Shown piece after piece: positions 32,427-40,990 of a stretch of DNA of 64,000 bases. Position 1 is the first letter of the stretch. Every line of letters starts with the position of its first letter. The translations under genes were made by a program, and so were the position numbers. The notes under the pieces were generated by a model that was given only the letters and a program-made list of their open reading frames with translations, had not been told where the DNA came from and made no database searches. The DNA is from Streptomyces griseoincarnatus (lineage in GTDB: Bacteria; Actinomycetota; Actinomycetes; Streptomycetales; Streptomycetaceae): contig BMTH01000012.1 in NCBI GenBank assembly GCA_014649575.1, positions 158,122 through 222,121 on the forward strand, in the 5' to 3' direction.

Positions 32427-33449
32427 GTGCGGGTCAGCCTCAAGGACGTCGCCGCGCACGCGGGGGTCTCCATCAAGACCGTCTCGAACGTGGTGAACAA
32501 CTACCAGCACGTCACGCCTGCCATGCGCGAGCGGGTCCAGCGGTCCATCGACGCGCTCGGCTACCAGCCCAACCTCGCCGCGCGGCACCTGCGGAAGGGC
32601 CGTACGGGCATCATCGCACTCGCGCTGCCCGAGCTCGGCAACCCGTACTTCGCCGAGCTGACCGCCTCCGTCATCGACGCGGCCTCCCAGCACGACTACA
32701 TCGTGCTGCTCGACCACACCGGAGGCTCGCGCGACCAGGAGCTGCTGGTGAGCCAGGGCTTCCGGGCCCGCGTCATCGACGGCCTGATCCTCAGTCCCAT
32801 CGAGCTGCGGACCGAGGACCTGCGCGACCGCGACCAGGACGTGCCGCTGGTGCTGCTCGGCGAGCGGGACTACGACCTGCCGTACGACCACATCGCGATC
32901 GACAACGTGGCCGCCGCGCGCGACGCCGTGCGGCACCTGATCGAACTCGGGCGCCGCGAGGTGGCGTTCATCGGTGCCCGGCGCGACCGCAGCGAGCCGG
33001 CGCAGCTGCGTGTGCGCGGCTGGCGGGAGGAACTGACGGCGGCGGGGCTGCCGGCGGACGAGGGACTGGTCGCGGCCGTCGACGGCTGGGGGCACGCCGA
33101 CGGCGCGCGGGCGATGCGGCACATCCTCGACTCCGGCCGGCGGCCGGACGCCGTGTTCGCCTACAACGACCCCATGGCGATCGGCGCGATGCGGGTGCTG
33201 CACGAGCGAGGGCTGCGGGTCCCCGAGGACATCGCGGTGGTCGGCTTCGACGACGTGATCGAGGGCCGCTTCGGAGCGGTGACGCTCACGTCGGTCTCTC
33301 CGGACAAGGCCGCGATCGGCCGCCTCGCGGTGGAGTCGGTCCTGGCCCGCCTGGGCAACGACGCCCCGGAGCCCCGCCGTATCTGGGCGGACTACCAACT
33401 GGTCCAGCGGGAGAGCACGTTGGGGCGTCCCGGCGCGACCACGTCCTGA
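32427..33449 (+). CDS. LacI-family transcriptional regulator
   Basis: A 340-residue repressor. Residues 3-50 form the LacI headpiece (VSLKDVAAHAGVSIKTVSNV, VTPAMRERVQRSIDALGYQPN, then LAARHLRKGRTG hinge helix). Residues 60-335 form a periplasmic-binding-like effector domain (ALPELGNPYFAELTASVIDAA; VFAYNDPMAIGAM; IAVVGFDDVIEGRF). The GTG at 32427 has GAAGGG upstream. It is the first gene of the sugar locus; the ABC genes follow in the same direction after a 273-bp gap with their own operator. Effector probably the imported furanose. Confidence 0.95.
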   Translation: MRVSLKDVAAHAGVSIKTVSNVVNNYQHVTPAMRERVQRSIDALGYQPNLAARHLRKGRTGIIALALPELGNPYFAELTASVIDAASQHDYIVLLDHTGGSRDQELLVSQGFRARVIDGLILSPIELRTEDLRDRDQDVPLVLLGERDYDLPYDHIAIDNVAAARDAVRHLIELGRREVAFIGARRDRSEPAQLRVRGWREELTAAGLPADEGLVAAVDGWGHADGARAMRHILDSGRRPDAVFAYNDPMAIGAMRVLHERGLRVPEDIAVVGFDDVIEGRFGAVTLTSVSPDKAAIGRLAVESVLARLGNDAPEPRRIWADYQLVQRESTLGRPGATTS

Positions 33450-33598
33450 CGCCTACGGTCCCTCCAACTCCAAGGGACGGCCGCACCTTTGGGCTGCCGT
33501 CACCGTACGCGCCCACCGTCGGCGCGCGCTTCCGTACGCCCGTGACTCCCTTCGAGGCAGCCCCTCCCCACCTTGTGCGCGAGGGGTTTACAGCCCCC

Positions 33599-33616
33599 TT
33601 CCAACGATGTAAAACA
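33599..33616. promoter_or_regulatory. LacI-type operator upstream of the ABC operon
   Basis: TTCCAACGATGTAAAACA lies 107 bp upstream of the binding-protein gene. It shares TTCCAACG with the site at 44340 and TGTAAAAC with the one at 32318, so it appears as a hybrid of the two. Target of the adjacent LacI protein by inference. Confidence 0.6.
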
Positions 33617-33722
33617 CCCTTGGCGGCGCACCGGACGCCGTTGTGCACAGGGGGAGCAGCTCCACCATGCGCGTCCTCGGGCTCCCCAGTTCCCTTTCAG
33701 CGTCACCCGGATCGGGGTCACC

Positions 33723-34817
33723 ATGCAGCGCACCACTCACCGTTCCCTTCTCCCCGCCCGTCCCGTGCTCGTGGCCTTGGCCGCCGCCGTGGCCCTCACC
33801 GCGACGTCCTGCGCCAAGTCGGAGGACGACGCGGCGGACGGCAAGAAGTCCACGGCCGCCGCCGACGCCGGCCAGAAGGTGGCCGAGCCGAAGCCGGGCA
33901 GCAAGACCTGCAGCATCGACGCCTACGGCGGCAGGAAGATCGATCTGAAGGACGCCACGGTCGGCTTCTCCCAGTCGGAGAAGGAGGCCAACCCCTTCCG
34001 CATCGCCGAGACGCAGTCCATCAGGGACGAGGCCGCCGAGAGAGGCGTCAAGCTGCTGACGGCCAACGCCCAGTCGCAGTTCTCCAAGCAGATCAGCGAC
34101 GTCCAGGACCTGCTCGCCAAGGGCGCCGACCTGCTGGTGATCGCGCCGCTGAACTCCGACGGCTGGGACCCGGTCCTCCAGGCCGCCGCGGCCAAGAAGG
34201 TCCCGATCGTCACCATCGACCGGAAGATCAACGCCACGGCCTGCAAGGACTACGTGTCCTTCATCGCCTCGGACTTCGTCGAGCAGGGCCGCCGTGCCGC
34301 GGACCAGATGATCGAGGCCACCGGCGGCAAGGGCGAGGTCGCGATCCTCCTCGGCTCGGCGGGCAACAACGTCACCACCGAGCGCACCAAGGGCTTCAAG
34401 GAGCGGGTCGCCGAGAAGGCCCCGGGCCTGAAGGTGGTCTTCGAGCAGACCGGTGACTTCACCCGCGAGAAGGGCCAGCAGGTCACCGAGCAGCTCATCC
34501 AGTCGAAGCCCGGCATCAAGGGCATCTACGCGGAGAACGACGAGATGGGCCTGGGCGCGGTCGCCGCGCTGAAGGGCGCGGGCAAGAAGGCCGGCGACGT
34601 CAAGATCGTCACGGTGGACGGCACCCGCAACGCCGTCCAGGGCGTCGTGGACGGCTGGATCAGCGGTGTCATCGAGTCCAACCCGCGGTTCGGCCCGCTG
34701 GCGTTCCAGACGCTGGACGACTTCACCCAGGGCAAGGACGTCGCGCAGGACATCATCATCCAGGACGGCGCCTACGACGGCGACAACGCCGAGCAGGACC
34801 TCGGCAAGGCCTACTGA
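33723..34817 (+). CDS. YtfQ-like sugar-binding lipoprotein
   Basis: A 364-residue extracellular lipoprotein of an ABC importer. A lipoprotein signal ends in LTATSC (Cys27 lipidated). After a charged linker the mature domain follows E. coli YtfQ, the galactofuranose-binding protein: VGFSQSEKEANPFRIAET against its FSQ...WRAAET, LLVIAPLNSDGWDPVLQAA, VPIVTIDRKIN, VFEQTGDFTREKG, and GIYAENDEMGLGAV. The ring-stacking Trp of YtfQ appears as Phe. It is followed by a matching ATPase and two permeases. Galactofuranose is the leading candidate ligand; arabinofuranose or another pentose is possible. Confidence 0.93.
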   Translation: MQRTTHRSLLPARPVLVALAAAVALTATSCAKSEDDAADGKKSTAAADAGQKVAEPKPGSKTCSIDAYGGRKIDLKDATVGFSQSEKEANPFRIAETQSIRDEAAERGVKLLTANAQSQFSKQISDVQDLLAKGADLLVIAPLNSDGWDPVLQAAAAKKVPIVTIDRKINATACKDYVSFIASDFVEQGRRAADQMIEATGGKGEVAILLGSAGNNVTTERTKGFKERVAEKAPGLKVVFEQTGDFTREKGQQVTEQLIQSKPGIKGIYAENDEMGLGAVAALKGAGKKAGDVKIVTVDGTRNAVQGVVDGWISGVIESNPRFGPLAFQTLDDFTQGKDVAQDIIIQDGAYDGDNAEQDLGKAY

Positions 34818-34888
34818 TCCCGTCGCGGGGCCCGCGTCACGTCGGGCCCCCTGTCCGTCCGTCACCCTTTCCCATCCTGGAGGCACAG

Positions 34889-36448
34889 GTGGCTCCCCCC
34901 GCCGAAGTCCTCGCCGTCCGCGGACTGAGCAAGACGTTCCCCGGCGTCCGGGCCCTGGACGACGTGGACCTGACCCTGCACGCCGGTGAGGTCCACGCCC
35001 TGATCGGCGAGAACGGCGCAGGCAAGTCGACGCTCATCAAACTCCTCACCGGGGTGTACCGGCCCGACGCCGGTGACATCGTTTTCCAGCGCCGTCCGGT
35101 CTCCTTCGCCACCCCGTTGGAGGCGCAGAAGGCCGGCATCTCGACGATCTACCAAGAGGTCAACCTCATCCCGCTGTTGAGCGTGGCCCGCAATCTGTTC
35201 CTCGGCCGTGAACCGCGGAACCGCTTCGGTCTGCTGGACTTCGCCCGCATGCACCGCGAGGCCGAGGAGACCCTGCGCGGCTACGGCGTCCGTGTCGACG
35301 TACGGCGGCCGCTGCGCAGCCTGGGTGTGGGCGCGCAGCAGATGGTCGCGCTGGCCCGGGCCGTGGCGAGCGAGGCGCGGATCGTCATCATGGACGAGCC
35401 GACGTCGTCGCTCGAACCGCGGGAGGTCGAGACGCTGTTCTCGGTGATCCGCCGGCTGCGCGACGAGGGCATCGCCGTCGTCTACGTCAGCCACCGCCTG
35501 GACGAGCTGTACGCCGTGTGCGACACGGTGACCGTGCTGCGCGACGGCCGGCGCGTCCATCACGGCAGGCTCGCCGACCTGGACCGGCTGTCCCTGGTGT
35601 CCACCATGCTGGGCCGCGAGCTGGGCGAGGTGCGGTCGGAGGGGCTGACGAAGTTCACCGGCGACCACCACGCCACCGACACCCGGCCGGTGCTGGAGGC
35701 CACGGACCTGACGGTCCCGCACCAGTTGCACGGGGTGTCGGTCAGTATCCGGCCCGGCGAGGTGGTCGGGCTCGGCGGGCTGCTCGGGTCCGGGCGCACC
35801 GAGACGGCGAAGGCCATCTCCGGGGCGCTGCGCTTGAGTTCGGGCCGGGTGGTGGTGGCCGGGGCGCCCCTGCGCGGGGGTTCCACCCCGGCCGCGATCC
35901 GCGCGGGCGTGAGTCTGCTGCCGGAGGACCGCAAGAGCGAGGGGATCGTGCCAGGCCTGTCGGTCCGGGAGAACATCTCCCTGGCCGTCCTCCCCCGCCT
36001 CTCTCGCTTCGGGCTGGTGTCCGAGGCGCGCGTCGACTCCCTCGTGAACACGTTCGTCGAGCGGCTGCGCATCAAGGCGTCCTCGCCGCAGCAGAAGGTC
36101 GGCGAACTGTCCGGCGGCAACCAGCAGAAGGTGCTGCTCGCCCGCTGGCTGGCGATGAACCCGAAGGTGCTGCTCCTCGACGAGCCCACCCGGGGCATCG
36201 ACGTCGGCGCCAAGGCCGAGGTGCAGAAGCTCGTGGACGAACTGGCCGCCGACGGCCTGGGCGTCCTGCTCATCTCCTCCGACCTGGAGGAACTGATCGA
36301 AGGGTCCGACCGCGTGGTCGTACTGAAGGACGGTGCCGTCGTCGGCGAGCTGACCGGCGCCGAGGTCACCGAGGACAAGCTGATGCGGACCATCGCCGGC
36401 GACGCCCCGGCACGGGACGCGGTCGAGGAGGCGGCCACCGATGGCTGA
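34889..36448 (+). CDS. Sugar ABC transporter ATPase, two nucleotide-binding domains
   Basis: A 519-residue cytosolic ATPase of the YtfR/RbsA type. The first NBD has Walker A GENGAGKSTLIKLL, a degenerate signature (LRSLGVGAQQMVALARAV), and Walker B VIMDEPTSSLEP. The second has a degenerate Walker A (GLLGSGRTETAKAI), signature ELSGGNQQKVLLARWL and VLLLDEPTRGIDVGAK. The asymmetry is normal for this family. GTG start with TGGAGG upstream. Its last eight bases overlap the first permease, so the transport genes are translated as a unit. Confidence 0.96.
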   Translation: MAPPAEVLAVRGLSKTFPGVRALDDVDLTLHAGEVHALIGENGAGKSTLIKLLTGVYRPDAGDIVFQRRPVSFATPLEAQKAGISTIYQEVNLIPLLSVARNLFLGREPRNRFGLLDFARMHREAEETLRGYGVRVDVRRPLRSLGVGAQQMVALARAVASEARIVIMDEPTSSLEPREVETLFSVIRRLRDEGIAVVYVSHRLDELYAVCDTVTVLRDGRRVHHGRLADLDRLSLVSTMLGRELGEVRSEGLTKFTGDHHATDTRPVLEATDLTVPHQLHGVSVSIRPGEVVGLGGLLGSGRTETAKAISGALRLSSGRVVVAGAPLRGGSTPAAIRAGVSLLPEDRKSEGIVPGLSVRENISLAVLPRLSRFGLVSEARVDSLVNTFVERLRIKASSPQQKVGELSGGNQQKVLLARWLAMNPKVLLLDEPTRGIDVGAKAEVQKLVDELAADGLGVLLISSDLEELIEGSDRVVVLKDGAVVGELTGAEVTEDKLMRTIAGDAPARDAVEEAATDG

Positions 36449-37403
36449 AGCCGCTCTGAAGACCGTCCCGCTGGACAAGGCCCGCGCCCTGCAGTGGCTC
36501 CAGAAGTACGGCGTGTACGCCGGTGTGGCGCTGCTGCTCGTCGTCAACGCCGTCATCACCCCGCACTTCCTGTCCGCGGAGAACTTCCGCACCCAGGCCG
36601 TGCAGGTGGCACCCGTCATCATCGTCGCGCTCGGCATGGCCCTGGTCATCGGCACCGAGGGCGTCGACCTGTCGGTGGGCGCCGTGATGGCGCTGGCGGC
36701 CTCGGTGACCGCCCTCTACCTGGGCTACGGACTGGTGCCCGCGCTGCTCGTGGTGGCACTGTTCGCCGCCGGCGTGGGGCTCGCGAACGGGGCGCTGGTG
36801 GCGCTGGTCGGGGTGCAGCCCATCGTGGCGACACTCGCCCTCATGGTGGGCGGGCGGGGCCTGGCCCTGGTGCTCCTGCCGCAGCTGAAGGACCTGCGCA
36901 ACCCGCAGCTCGCGTCGCTCGGTGCGGGCGACGTGCTGGGCATCCCGTACCTGATCCTGATCGCGGCCGTGCTGGCGCTGCTGGTGGCCTTCACGGTGCG
37001 CCGCACCACCTTCGGACGGCAGCTCCTCGCCATCGGCGACAGCCGTCCCGCGGCTCAGCTCGCCGGCCTTCCGGTACGGCGGGTGCTGATCGTGGTGTAC
37101 GTGGTGTCCGCGCTGCTCGCCGCCGTGGCGGGCGTGCTCGCCACCGCGCGGCTGCAGGCCAGCGACCCGACGTCGCTGGGCAACCTGATGGAGCTGTCCG
37201 CCATCACCGCCGTCGTGGTCGGCGGCACGCCGCTCACCGGCGGCCGGGTCAACATCGCCGGGACGGTGGCGGGCGCGGTCCTCATCCAGCTGCTCACCGC
37301 CACTCTCATCAAGCACGATCTGCCGCCGTCGTGGACGCAGATCGCGCAGGCCGTAGTGATCGTGGCCGCGGTCTACGCGGCGCGGGGACGGGGGAAGCGA
37401 TGA
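36441..37403 (+). CDS. Sugar ABC transporter permease 1 (YtfT-like)
   Basis: A 320-residue integral membrane protein of the RbsC/BPD_transp_2 family with about nine to ten transmembrane segments. Hallmarks are LGMALVIGTEGVDLSVGAVMALAASV in TM2-3 and SAITAVVVGGTPLTGGRVNIAGTVAGA near the C terminus. The ATG overlaps the ATPase stop (ATGGCTGA), and its own stop overlaps the next permease as ATGA. Two distinct permeases with one ATPase is the YtfRT-YjfF plan. Confidence 0.95.
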   Translation: MAEAALKTVPLDKARALQWLQKYGVYAGVALLLVVNAVITPHFLSAENFRTQAVQVAPVIIVALGMALVIGTEGVDLSVGAVMALAASVTALYLGYGLVPALLVVALFAAGVGLANGALVALVGVQPIVATLALMVGGRGLALVLLPQLKDLRNPQLASLGAGDVLGIPYLILIAAVLALLVAFTVRRTTFGRQLLAIGDSRPAAQLAGLPVRRVLIVVYVVSALLAAVAGVLATARLQASDPTSLGNLMELSAITAVVVGGTPLTGGRVNIAGTVAGAVLIQLLTATLIKHDLPPSWTQIAQAVVIVAAVYAARGRGKR

Positions 37404-38434
37404 CCGTCACGAAGACGCAGGCACCGGTGAGCGCGGACGGCGGGAAGCCGACGGCGGGCGAGGAGCCCGTGGGGTCGGCGCGCTCGGAGCGGCTGAGCGC
37501 CCAGGTGCAGCAGCACGGCGCGCTGGCGGTGCTCGTCATCGTCTCGCTGGTGGCGACGTTCAGCTTCGACTCGTTCGCGACCGGCGACAACGTCAGCAAC
37601 ATGGCGACGAGTTCGGCGTTCCTGGCGATCGTCGCGCTCGGCATGACGTTCGTGATCATCACCGGCGGCATCGACCTGTCGGTGGGCTCGCTGTTCGCGC
37701 TCGGCGGAGTGCTGGCCGCCTGGGGTTCACGGCACGGGACGCTGGTGGCGCTGCTGCTGCCGCTGGTGGTGTGCGGGGCGGTCGGCGTGGTCAACGGGCT
37801 GCTGGTGGCCCGGTCGCGGCTCGCGCCGTTCATCGTCACCCTGGCGGCCATGCTGGGCGCCCGGGGCCTGATGCTGGCGATCACCGACGAGGGCGCGAAC
37901 ACCTACCTCATCGGCAAGGGCTCGTTCCTCGCCGAGCTGGGGCAGGGCAGCACGCTCGGTCTCGGCAACCCGGTGTGGATCATGCTGGCGCTGTTCGTCG
38001 CCGGGGCGGTCGTGCTGCGCCGCACCCGGTTCGGACAGCACGTGTACGCGGTCGGCGGCAACGAGGACGCGGCGGCCCTCATGGGCGCCCCCGTGGCCCG
38101 CACCAAGATCCTCGTCTACACGCTGTCCGGGGTGCTGGCCGGCCTCGCCGGGGCGCTGAACGCCGCGTGGCTCGCGTCCGGGGTGACCATCCTCGGCAAC
38201 GGAATGGAGCTCGAGGCGATCTCCGCCGTGGTCATCGGCGGCACCCTGCTCACCGGCGGACTCGGTTACGTCAGCGGGTCGCTGGTCGGGGTGCTGCTGC
38301 TGAAGGTGATCCAGAACGTCATCAACCAGATCGGCTCCCTGGACTCGTCCTACCAGCAGGTCGTCAGCGGCGCCTTCCTCGCCGTGGTGGTCGTCGCCCA
38401 GACGTGGCTGGGGCGCCGACGGCAGCTGATGTAG
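37400..38434 (+). CDS. Sugar ABC transporter permease 2 (YjfF-like)
   Basis: A 344-residue permease of the same family. A 35-residue cytosolic N terminus precedes the membrane domain, with LGMTFVIITGGIDLSVGSLFAL and EAISAVVIGGTLLTGGLGYVSGS. It forms the heterodimeric channel with permease 1. The start is ATG in an ATGA overlap. A hairpin terminator follows 4 bp after the stop, closing the ABC operon before the GH2 gene. Confidence 0.95.
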   Translation: MTVTKTQAPVSADGGKPTAGEEPVGSARSERLSAQVQQHGALAVLVIVSLVATFSFDSFATGDNVSNMATSSAFLAIVALGMTFVIITGGIDLSVGSLFALGGVLAAWGSRHGTLVALLLPLVVCGAVGVVNGLLVARSRLAPFIVTLAAMLGARGLMLAITDEGANTYLIGKGSFLAELGQGSTLGLGNPVWIMLALFVAGAVVLRRTRFGQHVYAVGGNEDAAALMGAPVARTKILVYTLSGVLAGLAGALNAAWLASGVTILGNGMELEAISAVVIGGTLLTGGLGYVSGSLVGVLLLKVIQNVINQIGSLDSSYQQVVSGAFLAVVVVAQTWLGRRRQLM

Positions 38435-38437
38435 ACC

Positions 38438-38481
38438 CCGGACGCGGCGGCGGGCCTCCTGGCTCCCGCTGCCGCGTCCGG
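38438..38481 (+). terminator. Hairpin terminator after the ABC operon
   Basis: CCGGACGCGGCGGCGGG pairs with CCCGCTGCCGCGTCCGG (one mismatch) across a ten-base loop. No U-tract. It separates the importer from the downstream GH2 gene, which may be only partly co-transcribed. Confidence 0.75.
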
Positions 38482-38564
38482 TACGGCGGCCGGTCACGCT
38501 CCTCGCGCTGCCGGCCGCTCATCGCACGCGCACGTCTCCCACCCCCACTTCCCGAGGAGTGACG

Positions 38565-40922
38565 ATGCGTAGAACACCCGCGCCCGTCCCACCCGCCGTC
38601 CGCCCGGGACGGCGGTGGACGGCGACCGTCCTGGCGGTGCTGGCCCTGCTGGCCGGCACCGCCCTCACCGTTCCCGGGGCCGCGACCGCGGCGCCGGCGG
38701 CGTGGACGCCGAAGCCCGCGCCGATGACCACGCCGTGGACGAACCAGGTCCCGGTCGACCATCCGCTGCCCGAGTACCCGCGCCCGCAGCTCACCCGCCC
38801 CGACTGGGCGAACCTCAACGGCATCTGGGACTTCGCCGTCACCCCGGCGGACGCCGGCCGGCCCGCCGCGTTCCCGGAGCAGATCCGGGTGCCGTTCGTC
38901 GCCGAGTCGGCGCTCTCCGGCATCCAGCGACGCGTCACCGAGAACGACAAGCTCTGGTACAAGCGCACCTTCACCGTCCCCGCGAGCTGGGACGGCCGGC
39001 GTGTCCAGCTGCACTTCGGCGCGAGCGACTGGCGTACCACCGTCTGGGTCAACGACCGCCAGGCGGGCGCCGTTCACGACGGCGGTTACGACGCGTTCTC
39101 GTACGACATCACCGACCTGCTGATCCGGGGCGGCACCAACACGATCGTCGTCTCCGTGTGGGACCCCACGCAGAACGGCAGTCAGGCGGTCGGCAAGCAG
39201 CGGCTGAACGACGTCCAGCCGCATCCGGGCGGCGGCATCTTCTACACGGCCGCCTCCGGCATCTGGCAGACGGTGTGGCTGGAGCCCACGACGGCGGCGC
39301 ACATCACGCGCCTCGACATGGTGCCGGACCTGACGAACAACCGGCTCAAGGTCACCGTGCGGAGCGCCGGGACGAGCGGGCATCAGGCCCGCGTGACGGT
39401 CTCGGCCGGGGGCGCCACGGTCGGCACGGCGACCGGTCCCGTCGGCACGGAGTTCACTGTCCCGGTGCCGAACGCCCGCCGCTGGACGCCCGACGACCCG
39501 TTCCTCCACGACGTGCGCGCCGACCTGCTGTCCGGTTCGACGACGGTCGACACGGTCGGCAGCTACACCGGCATGCGCACCGTCGGAATCGCCCGCGTGG
39601 ACGGCGTGCCGCGGCCCGTGCTGAACGGGCAGTTCGTGTTCCAGACGGGCACCCTGGACCAGGGCTACTGGCCCGACGGCGTCTACACCGCGCCGACCGA
39701 CGCGGCCCTCCGGTTCGACCTGCAGAAACACAAGGACCTGGGCTTCAACATGGTGCGCAAGCACATCAAGGTGGAGCCGCAGCGCTGGTTCTACTGGGCC
39801 GACCGGCTCGGTCTGCTGGTGTGGCAGGACATGCCCTCCATGGAGCGCACGCCCGACGCGGCAGGGCGCGCCCAGTGGGAGGCCGAGTACCGGCGGATCA
39901 TCGACCAGCACCGCAGCTCCCCGTCACTGGTCATGTGGGTGAACCAGAACGAGGGCTGGGGCCAGTACGACCAGGCACGGATCGCGAACGAGGTGAAGGC
40001 GTACGACCCATCGCGGCTCGTGGACAACATGAGCGGGGTGAACTGCTGCGGCGCCGTCGACGGCAGCAACGGCGACGTCGTCGACCACCATGTCTACGTC
40101 GGCCCCGGCACCACCGTGCCCGACGCCGGCCGCGCCGCGGTGCTCGGCGAGTACGGCGGTCTCGGCTTCGAGGTGGCCGGCCACGAGTGGTACCCGGGCG
40201 GCGGCTTCAGTTACGAGGACCAGCCGTCCCTCGCCCATCTGAACAACCGGTTCGTCGGACTCCTGGACGGCATTCGCGAGGTGCGTCTCCCGCGGGGTCT
40301 GTCCGCGGCCGTCTACACGGAGATCACCGACGTGGAGAACGAGGCGAACGGGCTGCTCACCTACGACCGCCAGGTGGTCAAGGTGGACGAGGCGCGGGTC
40401 CGGGCGGCCAACCGGGCGCTGATCGACGCCTCCCGCTCGCCGGCCGCCCCGGTGACGCTGCCCACCGGTCAGTTCCGTTCCCTGCGCGTCACCACACCCG
40501 GCTACACGGACCGGTACGTGCGGCACAAGGGCGGCGCGGTGTTCACCGAGGTGGTGAACGGCGGCAGCGCGGCGCTGCTGAAGGCCGACGCCACCTGGCG
40601 GATCGTCCCCGGCCTGGCGGACGCCTCCTGCTACTCGTTCGAGTCGCGCAACTACCCGGGTGAGTACCTGCGGCACCGCGACTCCCGTGTGTACAAGGAG
40701 GGCGGCAGCGGCGACCTGTTCCGCGCGGACGCCACCTTCTGCCCGGTGCGGGGTGCGAACGGCGGGGTGAGGCTGTCCGCGTACAACTTCCCGGGCCAGT
40801 ATCTGCGTCACTACGGAGCCGAGTTGTGGCTGGCGATCCCCGGCGGGACGCGCGCGTACGACTCTCCGGCCCTGTTCGCCGAGGACACCACGTGGGCGGT
40901 GGAGGCGCCCTGGACACCCTGA
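38565..40922 (+). CDS. Secreted GH2 glycosidase with AbfB domain
   Basis: A 785-residue secreted enzyme. Signal peptide about 1-44 (RRWTATVLAVLALLAGTALT, cleavage near ATAAPA). Residues 55-610 contain the GH2 sugar-binding, immunoglobulin-like and TIM-barrel domains. Glu463 in VNQNEGWGQYD is the expected acid/base and Glu529 in VLGEYGGLGF the nucleophile. Residues about 640-785 form an AbfB/CBM42-type beta-trefoil (YVRHKGGAVFTEVV; FESRNYPGEYLRHRDSRVY; AYNFPGQYLRHYG), which binds arabinofuranose side chains. GH2 includes Streptomyces galactofuranosidases as well as beta-galactosidases. A furanose-binding module beside a YtfQ-like importer favours a furanosidase. The ATG at 38565 has GAGGAG upstream. 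Confidence 0.9.
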   Translation: MRRTPAPVPPAVRPGRRWTATVLAVLALLAGTALTVPGAATAAPAAWTPKPAPMTTPWTNQVPVDHPLPEYPRPQLTRPDWANLNGIWDFAVTPADAGRPAAFPEQIRVPFVAESALSGIQRRVTENDKLWYKRTFTVPASWDGRRVQLHFGASDWRTTVWVNDRQAGAVHDGGYDAFSYDITDLLIRGGTNTIVVSVWDPTQNGSQAVGKQRLNDVQPHPGGGIFYTAASGIWQTVWLEPTTAAHITRLDMVPDLTNNRLKVTVRSAGTSGHQARVTVSAGGATVGTATGPVGTEFTVPVPNARRWTPDDPFLHDVRADLLSGSTTVDTVGSYTGMRTVGIARVDGVPRPVLNGQFVFQTGTLDQGYWPDGVYTAPTDAALRFDLQKHKDLGFNMVRKHIKVEPQRWFYWADRLGLLVWQDMPSMERTPDAAGRAQWEAEYRRIIDQHRSSPSLVMWVNQNEGWGQYDQARIANEVKAYDPSRLVDNMSGVNCCGAVDGSNGDVVDHHVYVGPGTTVPDAGRAAVLGEYGGLGFEVAGHEWYPGGGFSYEDQPSLAHLNNRFVGLLDGIREVRLPRGLSAAVYTEITDVENEANGLLTYDRQVVKVDEARVRAANRALIDASRSPAAPVTLPTGQFRSLRVTTPGYTDRYVRHKGGAVFTEVVNGGSAALLKADATWRIVPGLADASCYSFESRNYPGEYLRHRDSRVYKEGGSGDLFRADATFCPVRGANGGVRLSAYNFPGQYLRHYGAELWLAIPGGTRAYDSPALFAEDTTWAVEAPWTP

Positions 40923-40945
40923 GCCCCGGATGACGGGAACGCGAG

Positions 40946-40977
40946 AGGGGGCGGGCGCCGCAGCGTCCGCCCCCCTT
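40946..40977. terminator. Bidirectional hairpin between convergent GH2 genes
   Basis: AGGGGGCGGGCG pairs with CGTCCGCCCCCCT (one mismatch) in the 68-bp gap between the two convergent GH2 genes; it can serve both strands. Confidence 0.7.
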
Positions 40978-40990
40978 CGTCGTGCCGGGG